64,000 nt of DNA from Amycolatopsis sp. FDAARGOS 1241 (GTDB taxonomy: Bacteria > Actinomycetota > Actinomycetes > Mycobacteriales > Pseudonocardiaceae). The translations under genes were made by a program, and so were the position numbers. Location of the stretch: the NCBI RefSeq assembly GCF_016889705.1, contig NZ_CP069526.1, forward strand, positions 9,018,001-9,082,000. Direction: 5' to 3'. Below, piece by piece: positions 33,355-41,907 of this stretch. The notes beneath the pieces were generated by a model that ran no database searches, was not told the origin of the DNA, and saw nothing but the letters and a program-made list of their open reading frames with translations. Numbering within the stretch: position 1 is the stretch's first letter; each line of letters starts with the position of its first letter.

Positions 33355-35001
33355 TCAGAGGTCGAGCATGTACGGCACTTCGACCTGCGCCCGCGTGGAC
33401 ATCCACTCGCGCAGGGCCTTGGTGGCCAGCACATCGTCCTCGTTGTAGCGCAGCAGCCGCGCACGCTGCTCGTCGTCGGGTGCCTCGCCGTCCATGCCGA
33501 CGGCGTCGCGGTACCAGCGCATCGACGCCTCGCCGCCGGCCTCCGGGTCCCGCCACTGGAACCCGGCGACGGGCGCGATCACCTTGAGCCCCTTGCCGCG
33601 CGAGCACAGGAACTGGTCGGTGACGCTGCGGAAGAGGTCCACCCACTCGTCGGAATCCACAAAGGACTGGACGTCCTTCTTGGCCGGCATTCCCGGCTCG
33701 GCGCCGAAGCGGTCGACCGAGCCGAACAGCCAGCGGTTCTCCGCCAGCGCGTTGTAGCAGTAGGCGCGGAAGGTGAGGCCGGCCGCGAGCGTGCGCTCAC
33801 GCACGTCGGTGAACCACGCCCAGAACTCGGCGAACGAGCGCGCCTCATCGACCGTCGGCAATGGGTCCCACGTCGCGAAGGCACGGTAACCCCGCTGCAC
33901 GCCGATGTCCGCGCCCGAGAGCAGCGTGCCCCACAGGTACGCGCCGGCGTCGCCGAAGCTCTCCATGTCCACGTCGACCTCGACGTCGGCCCGTGGCACC
34001 TCGACCTGCGGCGTGCGGCGCACCACCGTCAAGTCGGCGAGCCACGCGCGCGCGAGCACGATCGCGTCGGCGAACGTGCCGCCCGTCCAGTTCATCGGCG
34101 GCGGCTCGGCGGCCGGGTCGAGCGCGGCCAGCTTGTCCACAGTGGACACGCCCGCCTTGCGCAGCTCCCCGGCGTCCTCCCCGCGCACCACGAGGCTGAC
34201 GTCGCGCAGCTCGCCCAGCAGCACCTCGCACGTGGGCCAGAACGGGCAGCGCCGGCACTCCAGCACTCGCGAGGGCATGGCCAGCGGTTCGCCGCCGGTC
34301 GCGGCCGCGGTGGCCACGGCCAGTCGGTCGGCGAAGCGCGCGTCGTACTCGTTCAGCGCACTGCGCCCGCCCGGCCAGGTGCCGGCGGTCAGGTCGTGCC
34401 ACACCACGACGTCGGCGTCCAAGCCGATCACGCCGCCGACGGCGCGGCCGGTCTCGGCCTTCCCGTACGTCTGCAGCATCCGGCGTAGGTGCGCGAGCCG
34501 CAGCTGGTCCCGCGGCTGCGACCGGACCTTGCGCGTCTCGTCGGGCGTTCGGTGGCCGGGGTCGAGGTCGGTCAGCCGGGTCGTCGACGCACCCTGGCCG
34601 CGGTCGGTGATGCGGTGGCGCACCACGAGCACCGGCACATACCCGGTGGCCGTGCGCACGAGCAGGTCGACGCCGCCGCGCCGGTGCCCGATCGGGTCGG
34701 CGCGCAGCAGCGGACCCCAGATGTACTGGACGCCCTCGGCGAAGGCCTCCTCCGTGAGCCGCACGCGGTCGGCGGCCGGCAGGTCGCGCGGGATCCGGGC
34801 CCACGTCGCGTCCGGCCCCGAGCCTTCGACGAGGCGCAGCACGATCGCCTCGCGGTGCGCGGTCGCGTCGGCGATCCGCTGCTGCGCCGTGGGGTCCGGC
34901 GGCGGCAGCGGGACCTCGCGCATCGCGGGGTCGTGCTCCAGATGCACACGGCGACGGCAGCGGCTGACCGCGCCGGCGTCGAGCAGCACCTCGTTACCCA
35001 T
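33355..35001 (-). CDS. TM0106-family RecB-like nuclease with RNase H-like domain
   Basis: This 548-residue protein has an N-terminal RecB-like part and a C-terminal DnaQ/RNase H-like exonuclease part. Four cysteines, C15 near the N-terminus and C249-x2-C252-x5-C258, match the iron-sulphur pattern of Cas4/AddB-type nucleases. The RecB core shows GGVDLLVR with Asp112, but the usual E-x-K that should follow appears as VLVVRHR, so this active site may be weak or unusual. The C-terminal part keeps DVDMESFG and YNEDDVLATKALREW, the acidic residues of a 3'-5' exonuclease. It stands alone. Function in the family is not established; a DNA-repair role is likely. Confidence 0.87.
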   Translation of the reverse strand: MGNEVLLDAGAVSRCRRRVHLEHDPAMREVPLPPPDPTAQQRIADATAHREAIVLRLVEGSGPDATWARIPRDLPAADRVRLTEEAFAEGVQYIWGPLLRADPIGHRRGGVDLLVRTATGYVPVLVVRHRITDRGQGASTTRLTDLDPGHRTPDETRKVRSQPRDQLRLAHLRRMLQTYGKAETGRAVGGVIGLDADVVVWHDLTAGTWPGGRSALNEYDARFADRLAVATAAATGGEPLAMPSRVLECRRCPFWPTCEVLLGELRDVSLVVRGEDAGELRKAGVSTVDKLAALDPAAEPPPMNWTGGTFADAIVLARAWLADLTVVRRTPQVEVPRADVEVDVDMESFGDAGAYLWGTLLSGADIGVQRGYRAFATWDPLPTVDEARSFAEFWAWFTDVRERTLAAGLTFRAYCYNALAENRWLFGSVDRFGAEPGMPAKKDVQSFVDSDEWVDLFRSVTDQFLCSRGKGLKVIAPVAGFQWRDPEAGGEASMRWYRDAVGMDGEAPDDEQRARLLRYNEDDVLATKALREWMSTRAQVEVPYMLDL

Positions 35002-35116
35002 GACGATCACCTTATCCGCCACCCCCGTCAGAATCGCCTTTCCGTGCTGCGAGCCGACATGCCCGGGGCCGGAGGGACCAGTAAGTTCGACCCCGACACG
35101 TCGCAGGAGGTGGGCC

Positions 35117-35581
35117 ATGGCGCGCAAGGCCAAAGAAGACGCGGGTGAAGCTCGGATCACCCCGAAGAAGGCGAAGAACGCGATCGCGGTGGCCAAGGTG
35201 ATCGGCCCGGCGGTACTGCCGATCGTCGCGCCGTACGCGGTGCGCGCGGCCGGTGCGGCGCGGGAGGCGTACGACCGCTACCAGGCACGCAAGCTCGGTG
35301 TCGCCGTCGACCAGCTCGGCGAGTTCACCGGCCGGGGCGCCGCGCTGCACGCCCGCATCGCCGGGCTCGTGCAGGGGCTGAACGAGCTCAAGAAGTCGGG
35401 CAAGGCCACCGACGCCGACCAGAAGTTCGCCGCCGACACCCAGGGCACGCTCGAACAGCTCTCCGCCACCGTCCGCGCCGCCGAACGCATGCCCGCCACC
35501 CGGCGCAAGGCCGCGCACCGCGCCGTCTCGAGCGAGCTCGACTCGCTCGAGGAGCAGCTGCTGCACCGCCTCGGCGTCTGA
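35117..35581 (+). CDS. DUF6474-like protein
   Basis: The 154-residue protein is basic at both ends and helical throughout: MARKAKEDAGEARITPKKAK, a weakly hydrophobic stretch VAKVIGPAVLPIVAPYAVRAAG (about 27-48) and a long helix to LLHRLGV. It resembles the DUF6474 proteins found in mycobacteria and relatives; I am not certain of the number. Function is unknown. An excellent site, AGGAGG, lies before the ATG at 35117. It is divergent from the nuclease gene (115 bases between starts) and followed by a terminator. Confidence 0.75.
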   Translation: MARKAKEDAGEARITPKKAKNAIAVAKVIGPAVLPIVAPYAVRAAGAAREAYDRYQARKLGVAVDQLGEFTGRGAALHARIAGLVQGLNELKKSGKATDADQKFAADTQGTLEQLSATVRAAERMPATRRKAAHRAVSSELDSLEEQLLHRLGV

Positions 35582-35590
35582 GCGCGACCC

Positions 35591-35620
35591 GGGCCGCTCA
35601 CCCCGTGAGGTGAACGGCCC
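35591..35620. terminator. Bidirectional hairpin terminator
   Basis: GGGCCG and TCACC pair with GGTGA and CGGCCC around a short loop, with one mismatch, between the convergent DUF6474-like and HxlR genes. Confidence 0.75.
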
Positions 35621-35640
35621 GGCCCGAAGAACGACGCAGG

Positions 35641-35976
35641 TCAAGACGGCAACTGGATCCACTTGTGCGACCACGAGCGCACCGCGTCGAGCACCGGCTC
35701 GAGGTCCCGGCCCTTGGCCGTGGCGTGGTACTCGACCTGCACGGGCGACGTGGTGATGACCTGCCGCTCGAGCACGCCCTGCTCCTCCAGCGTCTTCAGC
35801 CGCTGCGACAGCATCGTGTCGCTGACGCCCGGCACCGCGGCCTTGATCTGGCCGTAGCGGTGGTGGCCGGTGAGGACAGCGCGCAGGATCGCGCCCGTCC
35901 AGCGCGGGCCGATCAGCTCGATCGCCGCGTGGAAGCGCACGCAAGTGTCCTGCACGTCCTCCCGCTGCCCCTCCAT
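35641..35976 (-). CDS. HxlR-family redox-type regulator
   Basis: The 111-residue winged-helix protein shows the HxlR signature CVRFHAAIELIGPRWTGAIL near its N-terminus and LSQRLKTLEEQGVLERQV as recognition helix and wing. Cys12 lies where HypR/HxlR-type sensors carry a redox-active Cys. It follows the FMN reductase gene by ten bases on the same strand, so the two form an operon in which the regulator probably controls its own transcription in response to quinones or other electrophiles; that is family-based inference. Confidence 0.9.
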   Translation of the reverse strand: MEGQREDVQDTCVRFHAAIELIGPRWTGAILRAVLTGHHRYGQIKAAVPGVSDTMLSQRLKTLEEQGVLERQVITTSPVQVEYHATAKGRDLEPVLDAVRSWSHKWIQLPS

Positions 35977-35986
35977 GGCCTGCTCC

Positions 35987-36556
35987 CTAGTTGCCCGCCC
36001 GCAGCGGCGCGAGTGAGTCGGTCACGCGCACGAGCTCGTCGAACATCGCCTTGGCCGACGTCTGCACGATGTCGTTCGGCACGAACTCGCCGGCCTCGTT
36101 CAGGAACTGCTGCACGAACGGGATCGACACGGCGTCGAACACCGGCGTCATGCGCAGCGTCGTCACGACCTGCTTGATCTGCTGCACCGCGCGCGTGCCC
36201 GCCGCGACGCCGCCGTAGCTGACCAGGCCGACGGCCTTGTACTTCCACTCGTTGTGCAGGTAGTCGATCGCGTTCTTGAGCTCGGCGTTGTAGCCGTAGT
36301 TGTACTCGGGCATCACGAAGACGAACGCGTCCGCTTCGGCGACCTTCGCGCTCCAGTCCTTGGTGTGCTGGTGCTCGTACTGGCCAAGGCGCGGGTGCTT
36401 GGGCTCGTTCATGAACGGCAGGTTGACCTCGGCGAGGTCCACGAGCTCGACGTCGAACCCGCCGTGCTCGATCGCCGCGGCTTCCGTCCACTTGGCCACC
36501 GGCAGTCCGACCCGGCCCGGCCGGGTGCTCGCCAGGATGATCTCCAGCTTCGGCAA
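35987..36556 (-). CDS. NADPH-dependent FMN reductase
   Basis: This flavodoxin-like oxidoreductase, 189 residues from the TTG at 36556 (GGAGG eight bases upstream), starts MPKLEIILASTRPGRVGLPV, which holds the FMN phosphate loop. FVFVMPEYNYGYNAELKNAIDYL and YGGVAAGTRAVQQIK are conserved flavin-binding regions of the family. Members reduce quinones, azo dyes or chromate with NAD(P)H. The pairing with an HxlR regulator fits a quinone or electrophile stress role. A 64-base near-perfect palindrome lies just upstream. Confidence 0.9.
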   Translation of the reverse strand: MPKLEIILASTRPGRVGLPVAKWTEAAAIEHGGFDVELVDLAEVNLPFMNEPKHPRLGQYEHQHTKDWSAKVAEADAFVFVMPEYNYGYNAELKNAIDYLHNEWKYKAVGLVSYGGVAAGTRAVQQIKQVVTTLRMTPVFDAVSIPFVQQFLNEAGEFVPNDIVQTSAKAMFDELVRVTDSLAPLRAGN

Positions 36557-36580
36557 CGCCTCCGCCTCCTCCCGGCCCGA

Positions 36581-36644
36581 CACGCGGGCCGCTCGACTAA
36601 GGAATCCTGAGTAACTTAGCATTCCTTAGCGAGCGGCCCGTGTG
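36581..36644. promoter_or_regulatory. Large inverted repeat between two operons
   Basis: The left arm 36581-36605 and right arm 36621-36644 pair over 23 positions with one mismatch and one bulge, around a 15-base loop. It begins eight bases beyond the 3' end of the osmoprotectant operon and ends 25 bases before the FMN reductase start, so it can terminate the one and hold the promoter or operator of the other. The AT-richer tip (CTAAGGAAT and ATTCCTTAG) would be a plausible HxlR site. Confidence 0.8.
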
Positions 36645-36651
36645 GGGTTCG

Positions 36652-37623
36652 TTACTTGATGAAGCCCTTCTCCAGCATCCACTGGTGGGCGACGACGCCG
36701 GCGTCCTTGCCGTCGACGTCGACCTGCTTGCACAGCTCCACCATCTGCTTGTTGTCGATCGCCGCCGTGACCTTCTCGAGCGGGCCACGCAGCGCCGGGT
36801 GCTCGTTCAGGAAGTCGGTGCGCATCGTCACCGCCGCGTTGTACTGCGGGAACGCCTTCTTGTCGTCCTCGAGCACGCGCAGGTTCAGGCCCGCGATGCG
36901 GCCGTCGGTGGTGAACACCTCGCCGACCGGACACGTGCCGTTGGCCACGGCGGAGTAGATGGTGCCGATGCCGAAGTTCTCGATCTTCGGGTTCTGGAAG
37001 CCGTACGCCTTGACCGCGGCCGGGAAGCCGTCCTGCCGGCTGGTGAACTCCGTCTCGAGGCAGAACCGCGCCTGGTCCGGGTGCGACTTGAGGAAGGTCG
37101 CCAGGTCGGAGGTGGACTTCAGGTTGTTCTTCTGCGCGTACGCATCTGTGGTGGCGAACGCGTATTGGTCGTTGAGCGGCGAGTAGTTGAGCCAGGTGAT
37201 GCCGTTCTTCTCGGCGTCGGCCTTCGCGGTGGCGTCGTACTGCGCCTTTTCACCGCCCGGTACGGGGAGTTCGTTGCCCTGGTAGTTGATCCACCCGGTG
37301 CCGGTGTACTCCCACGTGACGTCGGTCTGGCCGTTGAGCAGGGCCTGCCGCGACGAGTTCGAGCCCTTGATGTCGGTGAGGTCGACGACGTCGGCGCCGG
37401 CGGCGCTCAGCGCCATCTCGGCCATGTAGCCCAGGATGATGTTCTCGGTGAAGTCCTTGGACCCCACCACGACCCGGACTCCCTCGACACCGGGCGTCGG
37501 CTGGATCGACCCGGGCTGGATCGAGTACGGCAGGGCGGTGTTGAGATCGAGCCCGCACGCCGAGAGCGACACGGCCAGCACCGCGGCGCCGGCCAGGGCC
37601 GCGGCCTTCTTCAGGACCTTCAT
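36652..37623 (-). CDS. Osmoprotectant-binding lipoprotein of ABC transporter
   Basis: The 323-residue protein has a lipoprotein signal peptide with lipobox LSAC at about 20-23, then an OpuAC/ProX-type binding domain: GVRVVVGSKDFTENIILGYM, TDIKGSNSSRQALLNGQTDVTWEYTGTGW and YSPLNDQYAFATT. These are typical of glycine betaine, choline or proline betaine binding proteins. It is the last gene of a four-gene operon and its start shares a base with the stop of the upstream permease gene. Confidence 0.93.
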   Translation of the reverse strand: MKVLKKAAALAGAAVLAVSLSACGLDLNTALPYSIQPGSIQPTPGVEGVRVVVGSKDFTENIILGYMAEMALSAAGADVVDLTDIKGSNSSRQALLNGQTDVTWEYTGTGWINYQGNELPVPGGEKAQYDATAKADAEKNGITWLNYSPLNDQYAFATTDAYAQKNNLKSTSDLATFLKSHPDQARFCLETEFTSRQDGFPAAVKAYGFQNPKIENFGIGTIYSAVANGTCPVGEVFTTDGRIAGLNLRVLEDDKKAFPQYNAAVTMRTDFLNEHPALRGPLEKVTAAIDNKQMVELCKQVDVDGKDAGVVAHQWMLEKGFIK

Positions 37624-38402
37624 CAGCGCAGTCCCTTCGGTCCGAAGTACTGCTCCGCCACCGCACCGAGCCAGTCGACCAGCAGCGCCAGCGCGACGGC
37701 CAGCACCGACCCGGTGATCAGCACCTTCGTGAGGTTGAGCTTGTAGCCGGTGTCGATGAGCAGGCCGAACCCGCCGGCGTTGACGAACATGCCGAACGTC
37801 GCCGTGCCGACGGCCAGCACGAGCGACGTGCGCAGGCCGGCCAGGATCAGCGGGATGGCCAGCGGGAACTCGACCCGCCACAGCACCCCCGCCGACGACA
37901 TCCCGATGCCGCGACCGGCGTCGATCAGCGCCGGGTCGACCTGTTGCAGGCCCACCATCGTGTTCCGCAGCACCGGCAGCAGCGAGTAGAACGCGAGCGG
38001 CAGCGCCGCGACCCAGAGGCCACCGACCGCGCCGGTGAAGATGAACCACAGCACCAGCACGCCGAGGGCCGGCGCGGCCTGGCCGATGTTGGCGATCGCG
38101 AGGAAGATCGGCGCGAGGGACCTCGCCCACCGCCGCGTGACCATGACGCCGAGCGGCACGGCCACGAGCACCACGATCACGACGACCACCAGCGTCATGG
38201 CGACGTGGTCGCGCAGCGCCGTGAGCAGCGAGGTCGCGTTCAGCGTCTCCTTCTCCGTGGCCGTCAGGCCGGTCCCGAAGACCCACCCGAGCGTCGCCGC
38301 GACCAGCACGACGACGGCGATGGGCTGGGCGAACAGGCGGAAGCGCTCGGCGCCGCGGGAGCCGGATTCGGTGCTGAAACCGGTGTCGACGACCGCCGTC
38401 AC
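37623..38402 (-). CDS. Osmoprotectant ABC transporter permease
   Basis: The 259-residue membrane protein has about six segments and the permease EAA-like loop (ALIDAGRGIGMSSAGVLWRVEFPLAIPLILAGLR). It is related to OpuCB/OpuCD permeases. It starts with GTG at 38402 within a GTGA overlap with the ATPase stop. The N-terminal 25 residues extend beyond the usual family start and are hydrophilic. Confidence 0.92.
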   Translation of the reverse strand: MTAVVDTGFSTESGSRGAERFRLFAQPIAVVVLVAATLGWVFGTGLTATEKETLNATSLLTALRDHVAMTLVVVVIVVLVAVPLGVMVTRRWARSLAPIFLAIANIGQAAPALGVLVLWFIFTGAVGGLWVAALPLAFYSLLPVLRNTMVGLQQVDPALIDAGRGIGMSSAGVLWRVEFPLAIPLILAGLRTSLVLAVGTATFGMFVNAGGFGLLIDTGYKLNLTKVLITGSVLAVALALLVDWLGAVAEQYFGPKGLR

Positions 38403-39583
38403 TGCGCGCCACCCCCGACCGGTTCGTGGTCGTCGGAGTGCTCGTCGCGCAGCTGCTGGATCGTGTTGATCACGGTGTCCAGCTCGATGACGCCGGCGAA
38501 CTCGCCGCGCGGGCCGGTGACGGGCACGCCGCCACCCTCGGCGAGCATGGCCTCGAGCGCGTCCTGCAGCGTCGACTGCAGGCTCACGACATCGCGCAAC
38601 GGCTTGCCCGCCGTGGCCAGCGACGTCGCCGCAGTCAGCTCGCGCCGGTGCACCCAGCGCAGCGGGCGACGGCGGGCGTCGAGCACGAGCACGAAGTGCT
38701 TGCGCTGCGCGTCGAGCTTCTGCGCGAGCTCGGCCGGCGATGCGTCGAGGCCGGTGGTGAGCGCGTCCTGCCTCAGCTCGACGTCGCGCACGCGCAGCAG
38801 GGTCAGCTGCTTGAGCGAAGCACCGGCGCCGACGAAGCCGGCCACGGTGTCGTCGGCCGGGTTGGCGAGGATCGCGTCCGGGGTGTCGTACTGCAGGATC
38901 TTCGACTGGTTGCCGAGCACGGCGATCTTGTCGCCGAGCTTCACGGCCTCGTCGAAGTCGTGCGTGACGAACACGATTGTCTTCTTGAGGTCGGTCTGCA
39001 GCCGCAGCAGCTCGTCCTGCAGGTTGCCGCGCGTGATCGGGTCGACGGCGCCGAAGGGTTCGTCCATCAGCAGCAACGGCGGGTCGGCCGCGAGCGCGCG
39101 GGCCACGCCGACGCGCTGCTGCTGGCCACCGGAGAGCTGGCGCGGGAAGCGGTCGCGGAAATCGGCCGGGTCGAGGCCGACCAGGTCCATCATCTCCTCG
39201 ACGCGCGCGGTGATCTTCTTCTTGTCCCAGCCCAGCAGCCCCGGGACCACGCCGATGTTCTGCGCCACGGTGAAGTGCGGGAACAGGCCGGCCTGCTGGA
39301 TCGCGTAGCCGATGCGCCGCCGCAGGGTGTCGACGTCGAGCTTGAGGGCGTCGTCGCCGCCGATCGTGATACGGCCGGACGTCGGCTCGATCAGGCGGTT
39401 GATCATCCGCATGGTGGTGGTCTTGCCGCAGCCGGAAGGGCCGACGAACACCACGATCTTGCCCGCGGGCACGACCATCGAGAAGTCGTCGACGGCGGGC
39501 GCCCGGGTGCCCGAGTAGCGCTTGGTGACGTGCTCCAGTTCGATCTCGACGCCGGAGACCTGGTCGTCGGTGTGCTCAGCCAC
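38399..39583 (-). CDS. Osmoprotectant ABC transporter ATPase with CBS-type tail
   Basis: The 394-residue protein has Walker A GPSGCGKTT (48-56), a Q-loop in YAIQQAGLFPH, the signature LSGGQQQRVGVARALA, Walker B LLLMDEPFGAVD and the switch His in VTHDFDEA. The region after about 255 contains two CBS-like repeats (VLVLDARRRPLRWVHRREL; GVPVTGPRGEFAGVIELD). In OpuA-type transporters CBS pairs sense ionic strength or c-di-AMP and gate uptake, so a similar control is likely. It lies between the two permease genes with short overlaps on both sides. Confidence 0.93.
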   Translation of the reverse strand: MAEHTDDQVSGVEIELEHVTKRYSGTRAPAVDDFSMVVPAGKIVVFVGPSGCGKTTTMRMINRLIEPTSGRITIGGDDALKLDVDTLRRRIGYAIQQAGLFPHFTVAQNIGVVPGLLGWDKKKITARVEEMMDLVGLDPADFRDRFPRQLSGGQQQRVGVARALAADPPLLLMDEPFGAVDPITRGNLQDELLRLQTDLKKTIVFVTHDFDEAVKLGDKIAVLGNQSKILQYDTPDAILANPADDTVAGFVGAGASLKQLTLLRVRDVELRQDALTTGLDASPAELAQKLDAQRKHFVLVLDARRRPLRWVHRRELTAATSLATAGKPLRDVVSLQSTLQDALEAMLAEGGGVPVTGPRGEFAGVIELDTVINTIQQLRDEHSDDHEPVGGGAQ

Positions 39584-40223
39584 GGAGCCCCCTCGTTACG
39601 GTGAGTCGCTTGATCAGGACGTAGATGCCGTCGAGCACGAGCGCGAGGATCACGACGCCGACGGTGCCCGTGAGGGCCTGGTTGAGGGAGTTGGTGCTGC
39701 CCGCGTTGGTGAGGCCCGAGAAGACCTCCGACCCCAGGCCGGGGCCCTTCGCGTAGGCCGAGATCACCGCGATGCCCATCAGCATCTGCGTCGCGACCCG
39801 CATCCCGGTGAGGATCGCGGGCCAGGCCAGCCGCAGCTCCACTCGCGTCAGCACCGCGAACCGGCTCATGCCGATGCCGCGGGCCGCGTCCGTGACCGCC
39901 GGATCGACACCGGCGAGGCCGACGATCGTGTTCCGCACGATCGGCAGCAGGCCGTAGAGGACCAAGGCGATGACCGCGGTGGTGGACCCGAGCCCCGAGA
40001 TCGGGATCAGCAACCCGAGGAGGGCGAAGGAGGGGACGGTGAGGATCGTGCTGGCCAGCGCGGTCGCGACGGCCGAGCCGATGGGACTGCGGTACACCGC
40101 GATGCCGATCACCACACCCAGCGCCGCCGCGAGGATCGTGCACTGCACGACCATGCTCGTGTGCAGCCAGGACTGCAGCAACAGCCTGTCCCACCGGTCC
40201 GAGATGTACTCGAAGAGGTTCAT
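39576..40223 (-). CDS. Osmoprotectant ABC transporter permease (first gene of operon)
   Basis: The 215-residue membrane protein has five or six segments and the EAA-like loop VTDAARGIGMSRFAVLTRVELRLAWPAILTGMR. It is paralogous to the permease at 37623-38402; a heteromeric pair of permeases is typical of OpuC-type systems. It is first in the operon, and the promoter should lie in the 294-base gap upstream. The gene overlaps the ATPase by eight bases. Confidence 0.92.
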   Translation of the reverse strand: MNLFEYISDRWDRLLLQSWLHTSMVVQCTILAAALGVVIGIAVYRSPIGSAVATALASTILTVPSFALLGLLIPISGLGSTTAVIALVLYGLLPIVRNTIVGLAGVDPAVTDAARGIGMSRFAVLTRVELRLAWPAILTGMRVATQMLMGIAVISAYAKGPGLGSEVFSGLTNAGSTNSLNQALTGTVGVVILALVLDGIYVLIKRLTVTRGLRG

Positions 40224-40517
40224 GCGTATTCGTTCTCCCGCCGCTTGTGAGATTCCCCGGACGTCACCCGTTCGGAGTAGCTCATCAACCGGTAGCGTGA
40301 CTACCCAGAATGGACTCGGGCCAAACCTCCCGTCTCACCGTTGGTCAAACCACCGTTTCGCATCCCCGGGCCTTCGGCAACCGAAGCGAACAGCCCGGCC
40401 GAGGGGCCGGCACCTGATCGCAACGCGCCTACCAGCACGTACTTGAACGTTCAGCGAACGCGAACTCACGGGCCGGGACGGCTCGATCACGTGGTGCAGC
40501 GGCGATAAGCTGCTGCG
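40224..40517. other. Divergent promoter region with a 10-bp palindrome
   Basis: This gap separates the osmoprotectant operon from the copper-linked operon. It contains no credible gene. TGAACGTTCA (40444-40453), a perfect palindrome about 65 bases before the GTG at 40518, is the clearest candidate operator. G/C-rich hairpin sequence (CCCGGCCGAGGGGCCGG) lies at 40396-40412. Confidence 0.5.
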
Positions 40518-41063
40518 GTGAGCACCCGGATCCGGCAACGCGGCGCACTAGCCGCCGCGCGCGGCGGGCTGCTCGCGGCCAGTTCCGCGTCACTCGCGGT
40601 GACGGCCCACGCCGTCGCCGACGGCGGGCTGCCGGACCCGCCGCTGACCCTGCTGCTCACCGGACTGCTCGGCTGGACCGCCACCGCGCTCGCCGGCAAG
40701 GCCCGCGGCCCGCTCGCGACCGTCGCCGTGCTCGGCGCCGGCCAGCTGGTCATGCACCTCGTGCTCACCACGCTCGCGACCCACGACGGCCACGCCGCCG
40801 CCGGTTGGGCGAGCGGCTGGACGATGACGGCGGCGCACGCCGTCGCCACGCTGCTTACTGCCCTGCTGCTGGCGCGCGCCGACGCCGTGCTGCTGGCCGT
40901 GCTCCGCGTGGTCCGCGCGGTCCTGCCGCGCCTGACCCCCACGCTTCCCGTGCCCGCCGCCGCGGGTGCGCTCCTCCCGCCGCCGCCCGCCGGGGCGGTG
41001 GCGATCCTCGACGTCGAGCTGCGGCGGGTCCGCTGCCGGCGCGGGCCACCCGTCCTCTCCTGA
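40518..41063 (+). CDS. Membrane protein of copper-linked operon
   Basis: The 181-residue protein has four predicted membrane segments rich in Ala and Leu (LTLLLTGLLGWTATALAG; VLGAGQLVMHLVLTTLATH; MTAAHAVATLLTALLLARA), with His residues in or near segments 3 and 4, and a Pro-rich C-terminal tail. Similar short proteins precede YcnI/CopC genes in actinomycetes. The function is not known; the His positions could bind copper. The start is a GTG, and a hairpin separates it from ycnI. Confidence 0.75.
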   Translation: MSTRIRQRGALAAARGGLLAASSASLAVTAHAVADGGLPDPPLTLLLTGLLGWTATALAGKARGPLATVAVLGAGQLVMHLVLTTLATHDGHAAAGWASGWTMTAAHAVATLLTALLLARADAVLLAVLRVVRAVLPRLTPTLPVPAAAGALLPPPPAGAVAILDVELRRVRCRRGPPVLS

Positions 41064-41087
41064 ACCCAGCTCGATCCCCTTTCCTCA

Positions 41088-41116
41088 CCGGCGGAGCCCC
41101 CGAAACGCTCCGCCGG
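41088..41116 (+). terminator. Hairpin between membrane-protein gene and ycnI
   Basis: CCGGCGGAG (41088-41096) pairs with CTCCGCCGG (41108-41116). It could be a partial terminator or an mRNA-processing or attenuation structure, since it ends 23 bases before the ycnI start. Confidence 0.55.
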
Positions 41117-41139
41117 CTCACCCTGTTCAGGAGAAACCC

Positions 41140-41907
41140 TTGTCCCAGCACGTCTTCAAGCGCGCCGCCGTGGTGGCCGCGACCGTCGGCCTCGCCGGCC
41201 TGTTCGGCGCCGGCATCGCGTCGGCGCACGTGACCGCGAACGTCTACGGCGACCAGCCGGCCAAGGGCGGGTACGGCTCGATCTTCTTCCGCGTCCCCAA
41301 CGAGGACGCGAAGCTCGGCACCGTCAAGCTCGAGGTCGACATCAAGCCGGAGTACGGCATCGGCAGCGTGCGCACCAAGCCGATCCCTGGCTGGACCGCG
41401 CAGGTCACCGAGTCGCGGCTGCCGCAGCCGGTGACCACCGCGTCCGGCACGAAGATCACCGAAGCCGTCACCAAGGTGGTCTGGACCGCCCAGCCCGGCA
41501 CCAAGATCGGGCAGAACGAGTTCCAGGAGTTCCAGATCAGCGCCGGCCCGCTGCCGGCGAACGTCGACCAGCTCGAGTTCCCCGCCATCCAGACGTACGA
41601 GGGTGGCAAAGTGGTCGACTGGAACCAGCCCACACCCGCCAGCGGTGAGGAGCCGGAGCACCCGGCGCCCACCGTCAAGCTCGCCGCCGAGAGCGAGGAC
41701 GGCGACCACGCGTCGATGACCGCCGGCGCGAGCGGCACCGAAGCCGCGGCGCCGGCTTCCGAAGACACCACGGCCCGGTGGCTCGGCGGGGCCGGCCTCG
41801 TCGTGGGCGCCCTCGGGCTCGGCATCGGCGGGGGCGCGGTCCTGCGCTCGCGCCGCGCCGCGGCCGGACACAGCGCTGCGAACGGAAACACCGAAGGAAC
41901 CAAGTGA
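41140..41907 (+). CDS. ycnI: YcnI-family copper-binding protein (DUF1775)
   Basis: The 255-residue protein begins with a TTG, with GGAG eight bases before it. A signal peptide is predicted to be cleaved after ASA, leaving His30 as the first residue of the mature chain (HVTANVYGD). YcnI proteins use that N-terminal His with a nearby Glu (here in FRVPNEDAK) and a Trp to hold one copper ion. A DUF1775 domain occupies about 30-165, followed by an Ala/Glu/Pro-rich linker and a C-terminal membrane segment (LGGAGLVVGALGLGIGGGAV), so the domain is tethered outside the cell. Confidence 0.92.
   Translation: MSQHVFKRAAVVAATVGLAGLFGAGIASAHVTANVYGDQPAKGGYGSIFFRVPNEDAKLGTVKLEVDIKPEYGIGSVRTKPIPGWTAQVTESRLPQPVTTASGTKITEAVTKVVWTAQPGTKIGQNEFQEFQISAGPLPANVDQLEFPAIQTYEGGKVVDWNQPTPASGEEPEHPAPTVKLAAESEDGDHASMTAGASGTEAAAPASEDTTARWLGGAGLVVGALGLGIGGGAVLRSRRAAAGHSAANGNTEGTK

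Noticed and set aside
34134..34142. Single DnaA box inside the nuclease gene
   Set aside because: One isolated match within a coding sequence; explained by codons and not clustered.
40396..40412. Riboswitch in the osmoprotectant/copper intergenic region
   Set aside because: Only a short GC hairpin is present; no motif of a known riboswitch class is visible.
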